Below, in pieces: positions 57,692 to 64,000 of a stretch of DNA of 64,000 nucleotides. The stretch is from Pseudomonas sp. B33.4 (lineage in GTDB: Bacteria; Pseudomonadota; Gammaproteobacteria; Pseudomonadales; Pseudomonadaceae): the NCBI RefSeq assembly GCF_034555375.1, contig NZ_CP140706.1, forward strand, positions 1,293,001 to 1,357,000. Reading direction: 5' to 3'. Below the pieces are notes generated by a model. That model was not told where the DNA came from. It saw only the letters and a program-made list of their open reading frames with translations, and made no database searches. Position numbers and translations under genes: made by a program. Numbering within the stretch: the stretch's first letter is position 1; each line of letters opens with the position of its first letter.

Positions 57692-58747
57692 ATGGACGAC
57701 AACAAGAAGAAAGCCTTGGCTGCGGCCCTGGGTCAGATCGAACGTCAATTCGGCAAGGGTGCCGTAATGCGTATGGGCGATCAGGACCGTCAGGCGATCC
57801 CGGCTATCTCCACTGGCTCTCTGGGTCTGGACATCGCGCTCGGCATTGGCGGTCTGCCAAAAGGCCGTATCGTTGAGATCTACGGTCCTGAATCTTCCGG
57901 TAAAACCACACTGACCTTGTCCGTGATCGCCCAGGCTCAGAAAGCCGGCGCGACCTGCGCATTCGTCGATGCCGAACACGCCCTCGACCCTGAGTACGCC
58001 GGCAAGCTGGGCGTCAACGTCGACGACCTGCTGGTGTCCCAGCCGGACACCGGTGAACAGGCTCTGGAAATCACCGACATGCTGGTGCGCTCCAACGCGG
58101 TTGACGTGATCATCGTCGACTCCGTGGCCGCACTGGTACCGAAGGCTGAAATCGAAGGCGAAATGGGCGACATGCACGTGGGCCTGCAAGCCCGTCTGAT
58201 GTCCCAGGCGCTGCGTAAAATCACCGGTAACATCAAGAACGCCAACTGCCTGGTGATCTTCATCAACCAGATCCGCATGAAGATCGGCGTGATGTTCGGC
58301 AGCCCGGAAACCACCACCGGTGGTAACGCGCTGAAGTTCTACGCGTCGGTTCGTCTCGACATCCGCCGTACCGGCGCGGTGAAGGAAGGCGACGAAGTGG
58401 TCGGTAGCGAAACCCGCGTCAAGGTTGTGAAGAACAAGGTCGCTTCGCCGTTCCGTCAGGCCGAGTTCCAGATTCTTTACGGCAAGGGCATTTACCTCAA
58501 CGGCGAGATGATCGACCTGGGTGTGCTGCACGGTTTCGTCGAGAAGTCCGGCGCATGGTATGCCTACGAAGGCACCAAGATCGGTCAGGGCAAGGCCAAC
58601 TCGGCCAAGTTCCTGGCAGACAACCCGGAAATCGCCGCGAAGCTCGAGAAGCAACTGCGTGACAAACTGCTGACTCCTGCGGTGATCGACTCCAAGGCTT
58701 CTGCAGTCAAAGAGACTGAAGACGACCTGGCCGACGCTGATATCTGA
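57692..58747 (+). CDS. recA: Recombinase RecA
   Basis: The 351-residue protein has Walker [11 protein letters not shown] near residue 66, [17 protein letters not shown], Walker [13 protein letters not shown] near 140, loop L1 [20 protein letters not shown] and loop L2 [20 protein letters not shown]. RecA-ssDNA filaments drive recombination and trigger self-cleavage of LexA and of S24-type repressors such as the one at 23781. It is SOS-regulated and followed by recX. Confidence 0.99.
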   Translation: MDDNKKKALAAALGQIERQFGKGAVMRMGDQDRQAIPAISTGSLGLDIALGIGGLPKGRIVEIYGPESSGKTTLTLSVIAQAQKAGATCAFVDAEHALDPEYAGKLGVNVDDLLVSQPDTGEQALEITDMLVRSNAVDVIIVDSVAALVPKAEIEGEMGDMHVGLQARLMSQALRKITGNIKNANCLVIFINQIRMKIGVMFGSPETTTGGNALKFYASVRLDIRRTGAVKEGDEVVGSETRVKVVKNKVASPFRQAEFQILYGKGIYLNGEMIDLGVLHGFVEKSGAWYAYEGTKIGQGKANSAKFLADNPEIAAKLEKQLRDKLLTPAVIDSKASAVKETEDDLADADI

Positions 58748-58755
58748 TTGCAGCG

Positions 58756-59226
58756 ATGACCACCGCCGTACTCGATACCCTCGTCGCGGTGCGGCGAACC
58801 GCCATGGATCTGCTCGCACGTCGCGAGCACGGTCGAGTCGAGTTGACGCGCAAGCTGCGTCAACGCGGCGCTGAGGCGGAGATGATCGAAACCGCCCTCG
58901 ACCGTTTGACGGAAGAGGGGCTGCTTTCCGAAGCCCGTTACCTTGAAAGCTTTGTTTCCTACCGTGCCCGTTCCGGCTACGGCCCTCTACGGATTCGCGA
59001 GGAGCTGAGCCAGCGCGGTTTGCAACGCGCGGATATCGAGCTCGCCCTGCGCGAAAGCGGTATCAGTTGGCAGGAACAACTTCAGGACACGTGGCGCCGG
59101 AAGTTCTCCGGACATTTACCGATTGATGCGAAAGAACGGGCCAAGCAAGGTCGGTTCCTGGCCTATCGGGGGTTCTCGATGGAGATGATCAACCGTTTGT
59201 TCAGCGGTCGAGGGATGGACGATTAA
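58756..59226 (+). CDS. recX: Regulatory protein RecX
   Basis: The 156-residue helical-repeat protein limits RecA filament growth. Typical segments are [60 protein letters not shown] and [17 protein letters not shown]. It starts 8 bp after the recA stop, so it is read from the same transcript, and ends in a strong terminator. Confidence 0.96.
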   Translation: MTTAVLDTLVAVRRTAMDLLARREHGRVELTRKLRQRGAEAEMIETALDRLTEEGLLSEARYLESFVSYRARSGYGPLRIREELSQRGLQRADIELALRESGISWQEQLQDTWRRKFSGHLPIDAKERAKQGRFLAYRGFSMEMINRLFSGRGMDD

Positions 59227-59237
59227 AGCGCTTCAAT

Positions 59238-59278
59238 AAAAACGGCCCGCTATGAAAATAGCTGGCCGTTTTTTTTTT
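59238..59278 (+). terminator. Intrinsic terminator of recA-recX
   Basis: Stem aacggcc-c-gcta / tagc-t-ggccgtt with a 6-base loop is followed by about ten T residues. It also separates recX from the convergent gene at 59283. Confidence 0.93.
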
Positions 59279-59282
59279 GCCT

Positions 59283-60401
59283 TCAGATTGCCTTTGATGG
59301 CTCGCGGCTGCGTTGCGCGGTTTGTGGTCTTGAATCAGCCCAGTTTTCCGGCAGATTGATGTAATCGATCAACTCCCTCAGGCGCCCGTGAGTGCGCGCG
59401 TTGAAGGCGAAGGCCAGGCGCGTCAGATGGCTGAACTGCGCTTCGTCGTGCTCTTCGCCGTTGTAGGCGTGCTGATGAAATTGGTCGCTCAGGCACAAGT
59501 CGGCGAACGCTTCCTGCATATGCTCCAGCGCCTGATCGCTGAGCTTGTGGTGCATGCGGATCACGAATTGCCGCTTGAGCCAGCGGCTGGAGTGGAAGTT
59601 GCTGTAGAACTGGTTGATCTGTTCCACCGCTTCCTCAACGGTGTAAACCAGTCGCATCAGTTTCATATCGGTCGGCAGGATGTAATGGTTCTCCTCCAGT
59701 TGCTGACGGATGAAGTCCATCGCGCCTTGCCAGAATGTGCCGCCCGGCGCATCCAGTAGCACCACCGGCACCAATGGGCTTTTGCCGGTCTGGATCAGCG
59801 TCAGCACTTCCAGTGCTTCATCCAGCGTGCCGAACCCGCCCGGGCATAACACCAGGGCGTCAGCCTCTTTGACGAAGAACAGCTTGCGCGTGAAGAAGAA
59901 GTGGAACGGCAGCAGATTACCGGTACCGTCGACGGTCGGGTTGGCATGCTGTTCGAAGGGCAGGGTGATGTTGAACCCGAGGCTATGATCGCGGCCGGCG
60001 CCTTCATGGGCGGCGGCCATGATGCCGCCCCCGGCCCCGGTGATGACCATCATCTCCGAACGGGTCAACGCCGCGCCGAGCTCTCGGGCCATGGCATACA
60101 GCGGATGTTCGACGGGTGTGCGCGCAGAGCCGAACACCGTGACTTTGCGTCGGCCCTTGAATTGTTCCAGTACCCGGAACGCTTGCTCCAGTTCGCGCAG
60201 GGCTTGCAGGGTGATCTTGGCGTTCCAGCGGTTGTGGTCTTCCTGGGCCATGCGCAGCACAGTCAGGATCATGTCGCGGTAGATGGGAAGGTTGGGGCTG
60301 TTGGGGGAAACACGGCTGAGTTGTTCTTCGACCTGGCTGATGAGGTCGGGACCGCTTTCCTGAAAATGACGGCTCAAGAGGTCATTCGGTTGGTAAGGCA
60401 T
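59283..60401 (-). CDS. LOG-family (lysine-decarboxylase-like, TIGR00730-related) protein
   Basis: The 372-residue protein has a central Rossmann domain with VTVFGSARTP near residue 87, VITGAGGGIMAAAHEGA near 119 and the LOG motif PGGFGTLDEALE near 187, characteristic of cytokinin-riboside-monophosphate phosphoribohydrolases and nucleotide 5'-monophosphate nucleosidases. The N- and C-terminal extensions (about 85 and 110 residues) make it longer than plain LOG proteins, like the PpnN-type or large LOG group. Exact substrate is not shown. Confidence 0.85.
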   Translation of the reverse strand: MPYQPNDLLSRHFQESGPDLISQVEEQLSRVSPNSPNLPIYRDMILTVLRMAQEDHNRWNAKITLQALRELEQAFRVLEQFKGRRKVTVFGSARTPVEHPLYAMARELGAALTRSEMMVITGAGGGIMAAAHEGAGRDHSLGFNITLPFEQHANPTVDGTGNLLPFHFFFTRKLFFVKEADALVLCPGGFGTLDEALEVLTLIQTGKSPLVPVVLLDAPGGTFWQGAMDFIRQQLEENHYILPTDMKLMRLVYTVEEAVEQINQFYSNFHSSRWLKRQFVIRMHHKLSDQALEHMQEAFADLCLSDQFHQHAYNGEEHDEAQFSHLTRLAFAFNARTHGRLRELIDYINLPENWADSRPQTAQRSREPSKAI

Positions 60402-60749
60402 TCAACGTCTCCTTCTGCACAGAGCGGATGGCCCTGACGAGCGGCGTCAGTGCCGCGCTGCAAAAAACACACGATCGGCAGTTCCTTGCCTGCCGTTGAA
60501 AAGTGATCGGGAATACTCTGAATCTAGACCCTTGCGCGCAATCGCGCTGATTTGATCATTGCGCCGCAACATTTTGTCTGGCAACCGTTTATTGATTTTC
60601 CGCCGCTGCGTCACCGCTCGTCCGAACGTGCGCCGAGCGGCAATCCCTCTGATTAACTAACGTACAGGCGCCGTACGACAGCTTTGCGTCAACAAACGTA
60701 CGCAAGGTGCACGCGATTCAAGGATTTGCGGGTGGCAAGGAGGCGGGAC
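60402..60749. other. 348-bp intergenic region
   Basis: This stretch lies between two divergently read genes. It contains one small inverted repeat (cgtac 60661-60665, gtacg 60673-60677) and no recognised RNA gene, promoter or terminator. It probably holds both promoters. Confidence 0.4.
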
Positions 60750-60944
60750 ATGGCCAGAGTGATTCTGGAGATCGATACGCAGTTGTATCGAATGTTGAAG
60801 GCATCAGCCGAGACCAATCATCTCAGTCTCGAAGAGGAGTGCTGCCGGCGCTTGGCTGGCGGCGAGCGCCGTTCGCACTATTTACAGGCCTTGCTGGCCG
60901 AACTGCGCGCCGAGGATGAACAGCGGCGCGCCAATTCGAGATGA
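60750..60944 (+). CDS. Small ribbon-helix-helix-like protein
   Basis: The 64-residue protein (MARVILEIDTQLYRMLKASA, then ETNHLSLEEECCRRLAGGER) has the strand-helix-helix pattern of Arc/FitA-type DNA-binding proteins, but no toxin gene lies beside it. An aaggagg signal supports ATG 60750; a longer frame from 60684 is not supported. The DNA-binding role is inferred from pattern only. Confidence 0.55.
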   Translation: MARVILEIDTQLYRMLKASAETNHLSLEEECCRRLAGGERRSHYLQALLAELRAEDEQRRANSR

Positions 60945-61370
60945 TTACTTCTTCTTCGCCGGGCCGGCTTTCGGGCAATCCGATTCCTGGTAGCTGGCGG
61001 AGCCGATCGCTTTGTTGGTTTTCACTTCGGTGAAGTCGTAACGCATGATCGCGCCCTTGGCCATCAGCTTGCGAAACGACGGGTTGTTGCACACTGAAGC
61101 GCCCAACTGGAAATACACGGCTTTAGGATCAGCGCGCATCTTGTCGGCGTGGCTCTTCTGCACGCTCAGGTGGTTGATCAACTGCGTGCCTTCAACGGTG
61201 AAGCCCTGATCAAGAATGTCTTCACTGATGGCGCGTGGCGTGCCGACGCTGCTTTGGGCGGCGACGTTGCGCAGCTCGCGGTTCAGATTCTGCTCACTCA
61301 GGGAGGCAGCCTGAGCGGTGAAGGACGACGCCAGCAGAATGGCAGCGGTGGGAACGATAAGGCGCAGCAT
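60945..61370 (-). CDS. Secreted PA3611-like protein
   Basis: The 141-residue protein has a signal peptide (MLRLIVPTAAILLASSFTAQ, cleavage near AQA-AS) and a mature region with SLSEQNLNRELRNVAAQSSV, TVEGTQLINHLSVQKSHADK, and two cysteines in LGASVCNNPSFRKL and ESDCPKA that could form a disulphide. It resembles the P. aeruginosa PA3611 family, described as a quorum-regulated secreted protein of unknown activity. The assignment is from memory of the family pattern. The start is ATG 61370, after a ggagag signal on the minus strand. Confidence 0.7.
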   Translation of the reverse strand: MLRLIVPTAAILLASSFTAQAASLSEQNLNRELRNVAAQSSVGTPRAISEDILDQGFTVEGTQLINHLSVQKSHADKMRADPKAVYFQLGASVCNNPSFRKLMAKGAIMRYDFTEVKTNKAIGSASYQESDCPKAGPAKKK

Positions 61371-61559
61371 GAAACTCTCCTGGTTCAGTGACTGGTGGTT
61401 CGACCAGCCACGTGACTGTGCGTTCAGTGGCGGCGAATTATAGGGGAGCCGGTCGGGAGGGTACAGGCTTGTGCCCGTCGCTCTGATAAACTGCCGGCCT
61501 TTATTGCCCTGCCGAGTGTTGTTCGTGTCGAGTTTTCCTGTCTGCCGGCGCTGCCCGCG

Positions 61560-62306
61560 ATGAACCATGCCCCCAACGCCGTCGCCCGTCTGCGTGACCA
61601 GCGCGAAGATGAAGGTATCAAGCCGATTCAGGCCCGTGGCTTTCGCTCCGAGCGCTGCCGCGATTGTCGGGTGATCATCAGCCATTGCCTGTGCGCGTGG
61701 CGGCCGAGCGTCGAAACCCGTTCGGGCGTGTGTCTGATCATGACCGGCAAAGAAGTGTTCAAACCGAGCAACACCGGTTGGCTGATTGCCGATGTGGTGC
61801 GCGATAACCACGCGTTTATCTGGTCGCGCACCGAGCCTGATCCGCAGATGCTGGCGCTGCTCAACGATCCCCAGTGGCAGCCTTATCTGGTGTTTCCCGG
61901 TGAATACGTGGAGCCGTCGCGAGTGACCAACACCGTCGCGATCGATAGCAGCAAGCGCCCGCTGTTCATTCTGCTCGACGCCACCTGGACCGAAGCACGA
62001 AAGATTTTCCGCAAGAGCCCGTATTTCGATCGCTTGCCGATTCTTAGCCTGCTGCCGGATAAACTTTCGCGATATCGCTTGCGCCGTTCGACCCGCAGCG
62101 AGCACTTGTGCACCGCCGAAGTCGCCGCGCTATGTTTGGAACTGGCCGGTGACAGCGACGCGGCTTCTGCGCTGGACGCCTATTTCGACGTGTTCAGCCA
62201 GCATTACCTCGGTGCCAAGCAACAACTGGATATGAATGAATCGACCCCCGCTCACGCCGAGCTGCTGCCCTATATACGAAAGCCGCAGCCGGAGTTGGCC
62301 CGATAG
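61560..62306 (+). CDS. tapT: DTW-domain tRNA-uridine aminocarboxypropyltransferase
   Basis: The 248-residue protein has the cysteine cluster CRDCRVIISHCLCAW near residues 33-47, then LDATWTEARKIFRKSPYFD (the DTW-type motif, here DATW) near 143 and the basic segment YRLRRSTRSEHLCTAEVAAL near 175. TapT-type enzymes use SAM to make acp3U in the tRNA variable loop. The gene name follows the family; ATG 61560 is the first start placed before the cysteine cluster. Confidence 0.82.
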   Translation: MNHAPNAVARLRDQREDEGIKPIQARGFRSERCRDCRVIISHCLCAWRPSVETRSGVCLIMTGKEVFKPSNTGWLIADVVRDNHAFIWSRTEPDPQMLALLNDPQWQPYLVFPGEYVEPSRVTNTVAIDSSKRPLFILLDATWTEARKIFRKSPYFDRLPILSLLPDKLSRYRLRRSTRSEHLCTAEVAALCLELAGDSDAASALDAYFDVFSQHYLGAKQQLDMNESTPAHAELLPYIRKPQPELAR

Positions 62307-62530
62307 TGGCCCATACTGTACAAGCCAGCGGCCGTGCTGCTTGACCACCCCGTCTTCGCTGGGCATGCTTGGCGCCGATTAGGGTGCGGCCAAGGTTTGA
62401 AACGCCGTGTTTGCTGTTGATTGGCGTTGAACGTGCCCCTGTGGATATCGCTTCAAAAGCGGCATCTTGAGTTGCTTTGGCCAGACCGGAATGCACCGGG
62501 TCTGCCATCAAAAACAGGATCATTTGAAAA

Positions 62531-63181
62531 ATGGCCACATACGACATCCTGATTGCCGATGATCACCCCCTGTTTCGTAGCGCCCTGCATCAAGCGGTGA
62601 CGCTGGGCCTTGGCCCGGATGTACGGCTGGTGGAAGTGGCGAGCATCGCCGAGCTGGAAACCCGCCTGACCGAAAAAGCCGACTGGGATCTGGTCCTGCT
62701 GGACCTGAACATGCCCGGCGCTTTCGGGTTTTCCGGGTTGGTCATGCTGCGCGGCCAGTACCCGCAGATTCCGGTGGTGATGGTTTCGGCGCAGGAAGAA
62801 GCGTCGGTGATGGTCAAATCCCGTGAGTTTGGCGCCAGCGGCTTCATTCCCAAGTCCAGCGACCTCAGCGTGATTCAGGAAGCGGTGCGTAAAGTGCTCG
62901 ATGGTGATGTGTTCTGGCCGCCGCAGGCGTTCGAAGCCGTTGCCGTTTCCGACGAAGCCAAGGCCGCCAGCGATGGTCTGGCCAGCCTGACCCCGCAGCA
63001 GTTCCGCGTGTTGACCATGGTCTGCGAAGGGTTGCTGAACAAGCAGATTGCCTATGAGCTGAGTGTGTCGGAAGCGACCATCAAAGCCCACGTCACGGCA
63101 ATCTTTCGCAAGCTGAATGTGCGTACTCGCACGCAGGCGGCTTTACTGCTGCAACAACTTGAGTCAATTCCGAGCCAATAA
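62531..63181 (+). CDS. erdR: LuxR-family two-component response regulator (ErdR-like)
   Basis: The 216-residue protein has a receiver domain with the acidic pair Asp10-Asp11, phosphoacceptor Asp58 in LVLLDLNMPG and the lysine in FIPKSSD. A C-terminal LuxR helix-turn-helix follows (LTPQQFRVLTMVCEGLLNKQ, SVSEATIKAHVTAIFRKLNV). Its place beside dgkA and the DTW gene matches P. aeruginosa ErdR (PA3604), which controls acetate and ethanol metabolism genes. No cognate kinase gene is adjacent, so the input is not shown here. Confidence 0.85.
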   Translation: MATYDILIADDHPLFRSALHQAVTLGLGPDVRLVEVASIAELETRLTEKADWDLVLLDLNMPGAFGFSGLVMLRGQYPQIPVVMVSAQEEASVMVKSREFGASGFIPKSSDLSVIQEAVRKVLDGDVFWPPQAFEAVAVSDEAKAASDGLASLTPQQFRVLTMVCEGLLNKQIAYELSVSEATIKAHVTAIFRKLNVRTRTQAALLLQQLESIPSQ

Positions 63182-63255
63182 TGGCTGGCGTCTTCACGCT
63201 TTTTTGACTTTTGTTGCTCTAGCTTTCCCACTCCTTTTTGGTTGGTTTCTACTTT

Positions 63256-63618
63256 ATGTCACCTTTCAAGGGCCAGACCGGCCTGAAACGTATCCTCAAC
63301 GCCTCCGGTTACTCGCTGGACGGCCTGCGCGCAGCTTTCACCGGTGAAGCGGCCTTTCGCCAACTGGTACTGCTCAATGTGGTGCTGATTCCGCTGACGT
63401 TCTTCCTCAATGTCAGCCGTGTCGAACAGGCCTTGTTGATTGCGGTGTGTCTGCTGGCGCTGATCGTCGAGTTGCTGAACTCGGCAGTCGAAGCGGCCAT
63501 CGACCGCATCTCGCTGGAACTGCACCCCCTGTCGAAGAACGCCAAGGACATGGGCAGCGCCGCGCAATTCGTGGCACTGAGCATGATCGCGCTGGTGTGG
63601 GCGGTGATTCTGCTTTAA
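63256..63618 (+). CDS. dgkA: Diacylglycerol kinase
   Basis: The 120-residue inner-membrane enzyme phosphorylates diacylglycerol released during membrane-derived oligosaccharide synthesis. Three membrane helices and the signature ELLNSAVEAAIDRIS near residue 70 (DgkA family), with the charged loop GEAAFRQ before helix 1, are present. ATG 63256 (MSPFKGQTGLKRILNASGYS) is preferred to one six codons upstream. Its stop overlaps the convergent LysR stop. Confidence 0.95.
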   Translation: MSPFKGQTGLKRILNASGYSLDGLRAAFTGEAAFRQLVLLNVVLIPLTFFLNVSRVEQALLIAVCLLALIVELLNSAVEAAIDRISLELHPLSKNAKDMGSAAQFVALSMIALVWAVILL

Positions 63619-64000
63619 GCGATTGTCGGCAAGACGATCTCGTCGCTGCGCTGCACCCCAGCGGTGAAAGCGCGGCACAGATCGAGAAATTCGCGCATGG
63701 CCGAAGTCTGATACTTCTGCTTGTGCCAGATAAAGTAGAACTGCCGCGCCAGATCCAGATCCGGCGTTTCCACCGGCACCAGACTGCCGCGCCGGAACGC
63801 GTCACGCAGCGCCAGCCGCGAGATACAGCCAATCCCCAGCCCTGACTCCACCGCGCGTTTGATCGCTTCGGTGTGTTCCAGCTCCAGACGGATATTCAGC
63901 GCACTGCGATGGTGACGCATGGCCTGATCGAAGGTCAGGCGTGTGCCGGAACCCTGTTCGCGCAGAATCCACGCTTCATGAGTCAACTCTTCCATGGTCG
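63615..64000 (-). CDS. LysR-family regulator, C-terminal part (cut by window end)
   Basis: About 128 codons of the effector-binding domain are inside the window (WILREQGSGTRLTFDQAMRH, EAIKRAVESGLGIGCISRLA, FYFIWHKQKYQTSAMREFLD), and the frame runs out of the right edge. The pattern ESGLGIGCIS and the end LCRAF are typical of LysR co-inducer domains. The DNA-binding part is outside, so the target cannot be judged. It is convergent with dgkA. Confidence 0.88.
   Translation of the reverse strand, partial: TMEELTHEAWILREQGSGTRLTFDQAMRHHRSALNIRLELEHTEAIKRAVESGLGIGCISRLALRDAFRRGSLVPVETPDLDLARQFYFIWHKQKYQTSAMREFLDLCRAFTAGVQRSDEIVLPTIA

Overview
This window comes from a Pseudomonas of the P. fluorescens group. 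The evidence is the gene order (dnaE-accA-tilS-pyrG-kdsA-eno-ftsB-ispD; ispF-truD-surE-pcm-nlpD-rpoS-rsmZ-fdxA; mutS ... cinA-recA-recX), the paired REP hairpins with a gagcctgctcgcga-type core, and a GacA-controlled rsmZ RNA gene between rpoS and fdxA. No integrase, terminase, capsid, portal, replication gene, tRNA or CRISPR array was seen.

Positions 1-21000 are core chromosome: the end of dnaE, fatty-acid, nucleotide, LPS-Kdo and glycolytic genes, divisome and isoprenoid genes, a glutathione-dependent formaldehyde detoxification pair (adhC, fghA) with a divergent LysR regulator, the surE-pcm-nlpD-rpoS stress cluster, rsmZ, fdxA and mutS. Positions 21200-23650 hold a small, more AT-rich accessory block: a ToxR/CadC-like membrane-anchored regulator with an overlapping membrane partner, an unknown gene coupled to a DUF1090 protein, and a tiny lipoprotein.

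Positions 23700-57040 are a double tailocin (contractile phage-tail bacteriocin) locus in the mutS-cinA interval. A LexA-like, RecA-sensitive repressor faces an operator-studded promoter (about 24611-24683). After a leader come three paralogous tail-fibre-assembly-like genes, flanked by two copies of a covarying hairpin, and then a holin. Module 1 (27080-38877) is P2/R-pyocin-like: V, W, J, I, fibre, chaperone, sheath, tube, frameshifted tail chaperone, tape measure, U, X, D. Module 2 (39038-55940) is Mu/SfV-like: terminator, DUF2635, sheath, tube, frameshifted chaperone, tape measure with 41-residue repeats, gpN-, gpP-, gp45-, gp46-, gp47- and gp48-like baseplate proteins. It ends in five tandem fibre/chaperone cassettes whose fibres share one ~70-residue anchor but have different tips. 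A GH19-type endolysin and a nested Rz/Rz1 spanin pair close the locus. Both modules therefore appear to share one switch and one lysis system.

Positions 57100-64000 return to core genes: cinA/pncC, SOS-boxed recA, recX, a LOG-family protein, a small RHH-like protein, a secreted PA3611-like protein, a DTW-domain tRNA modification enzyme, an ErdR-like response regulator, dgkA, and the C-terminal part of a LysR regulator. RecA next door is the expected trigger for cleavage of the tailocin repressor, so DNA damage should lead to tailocin assembly, lysis and release.
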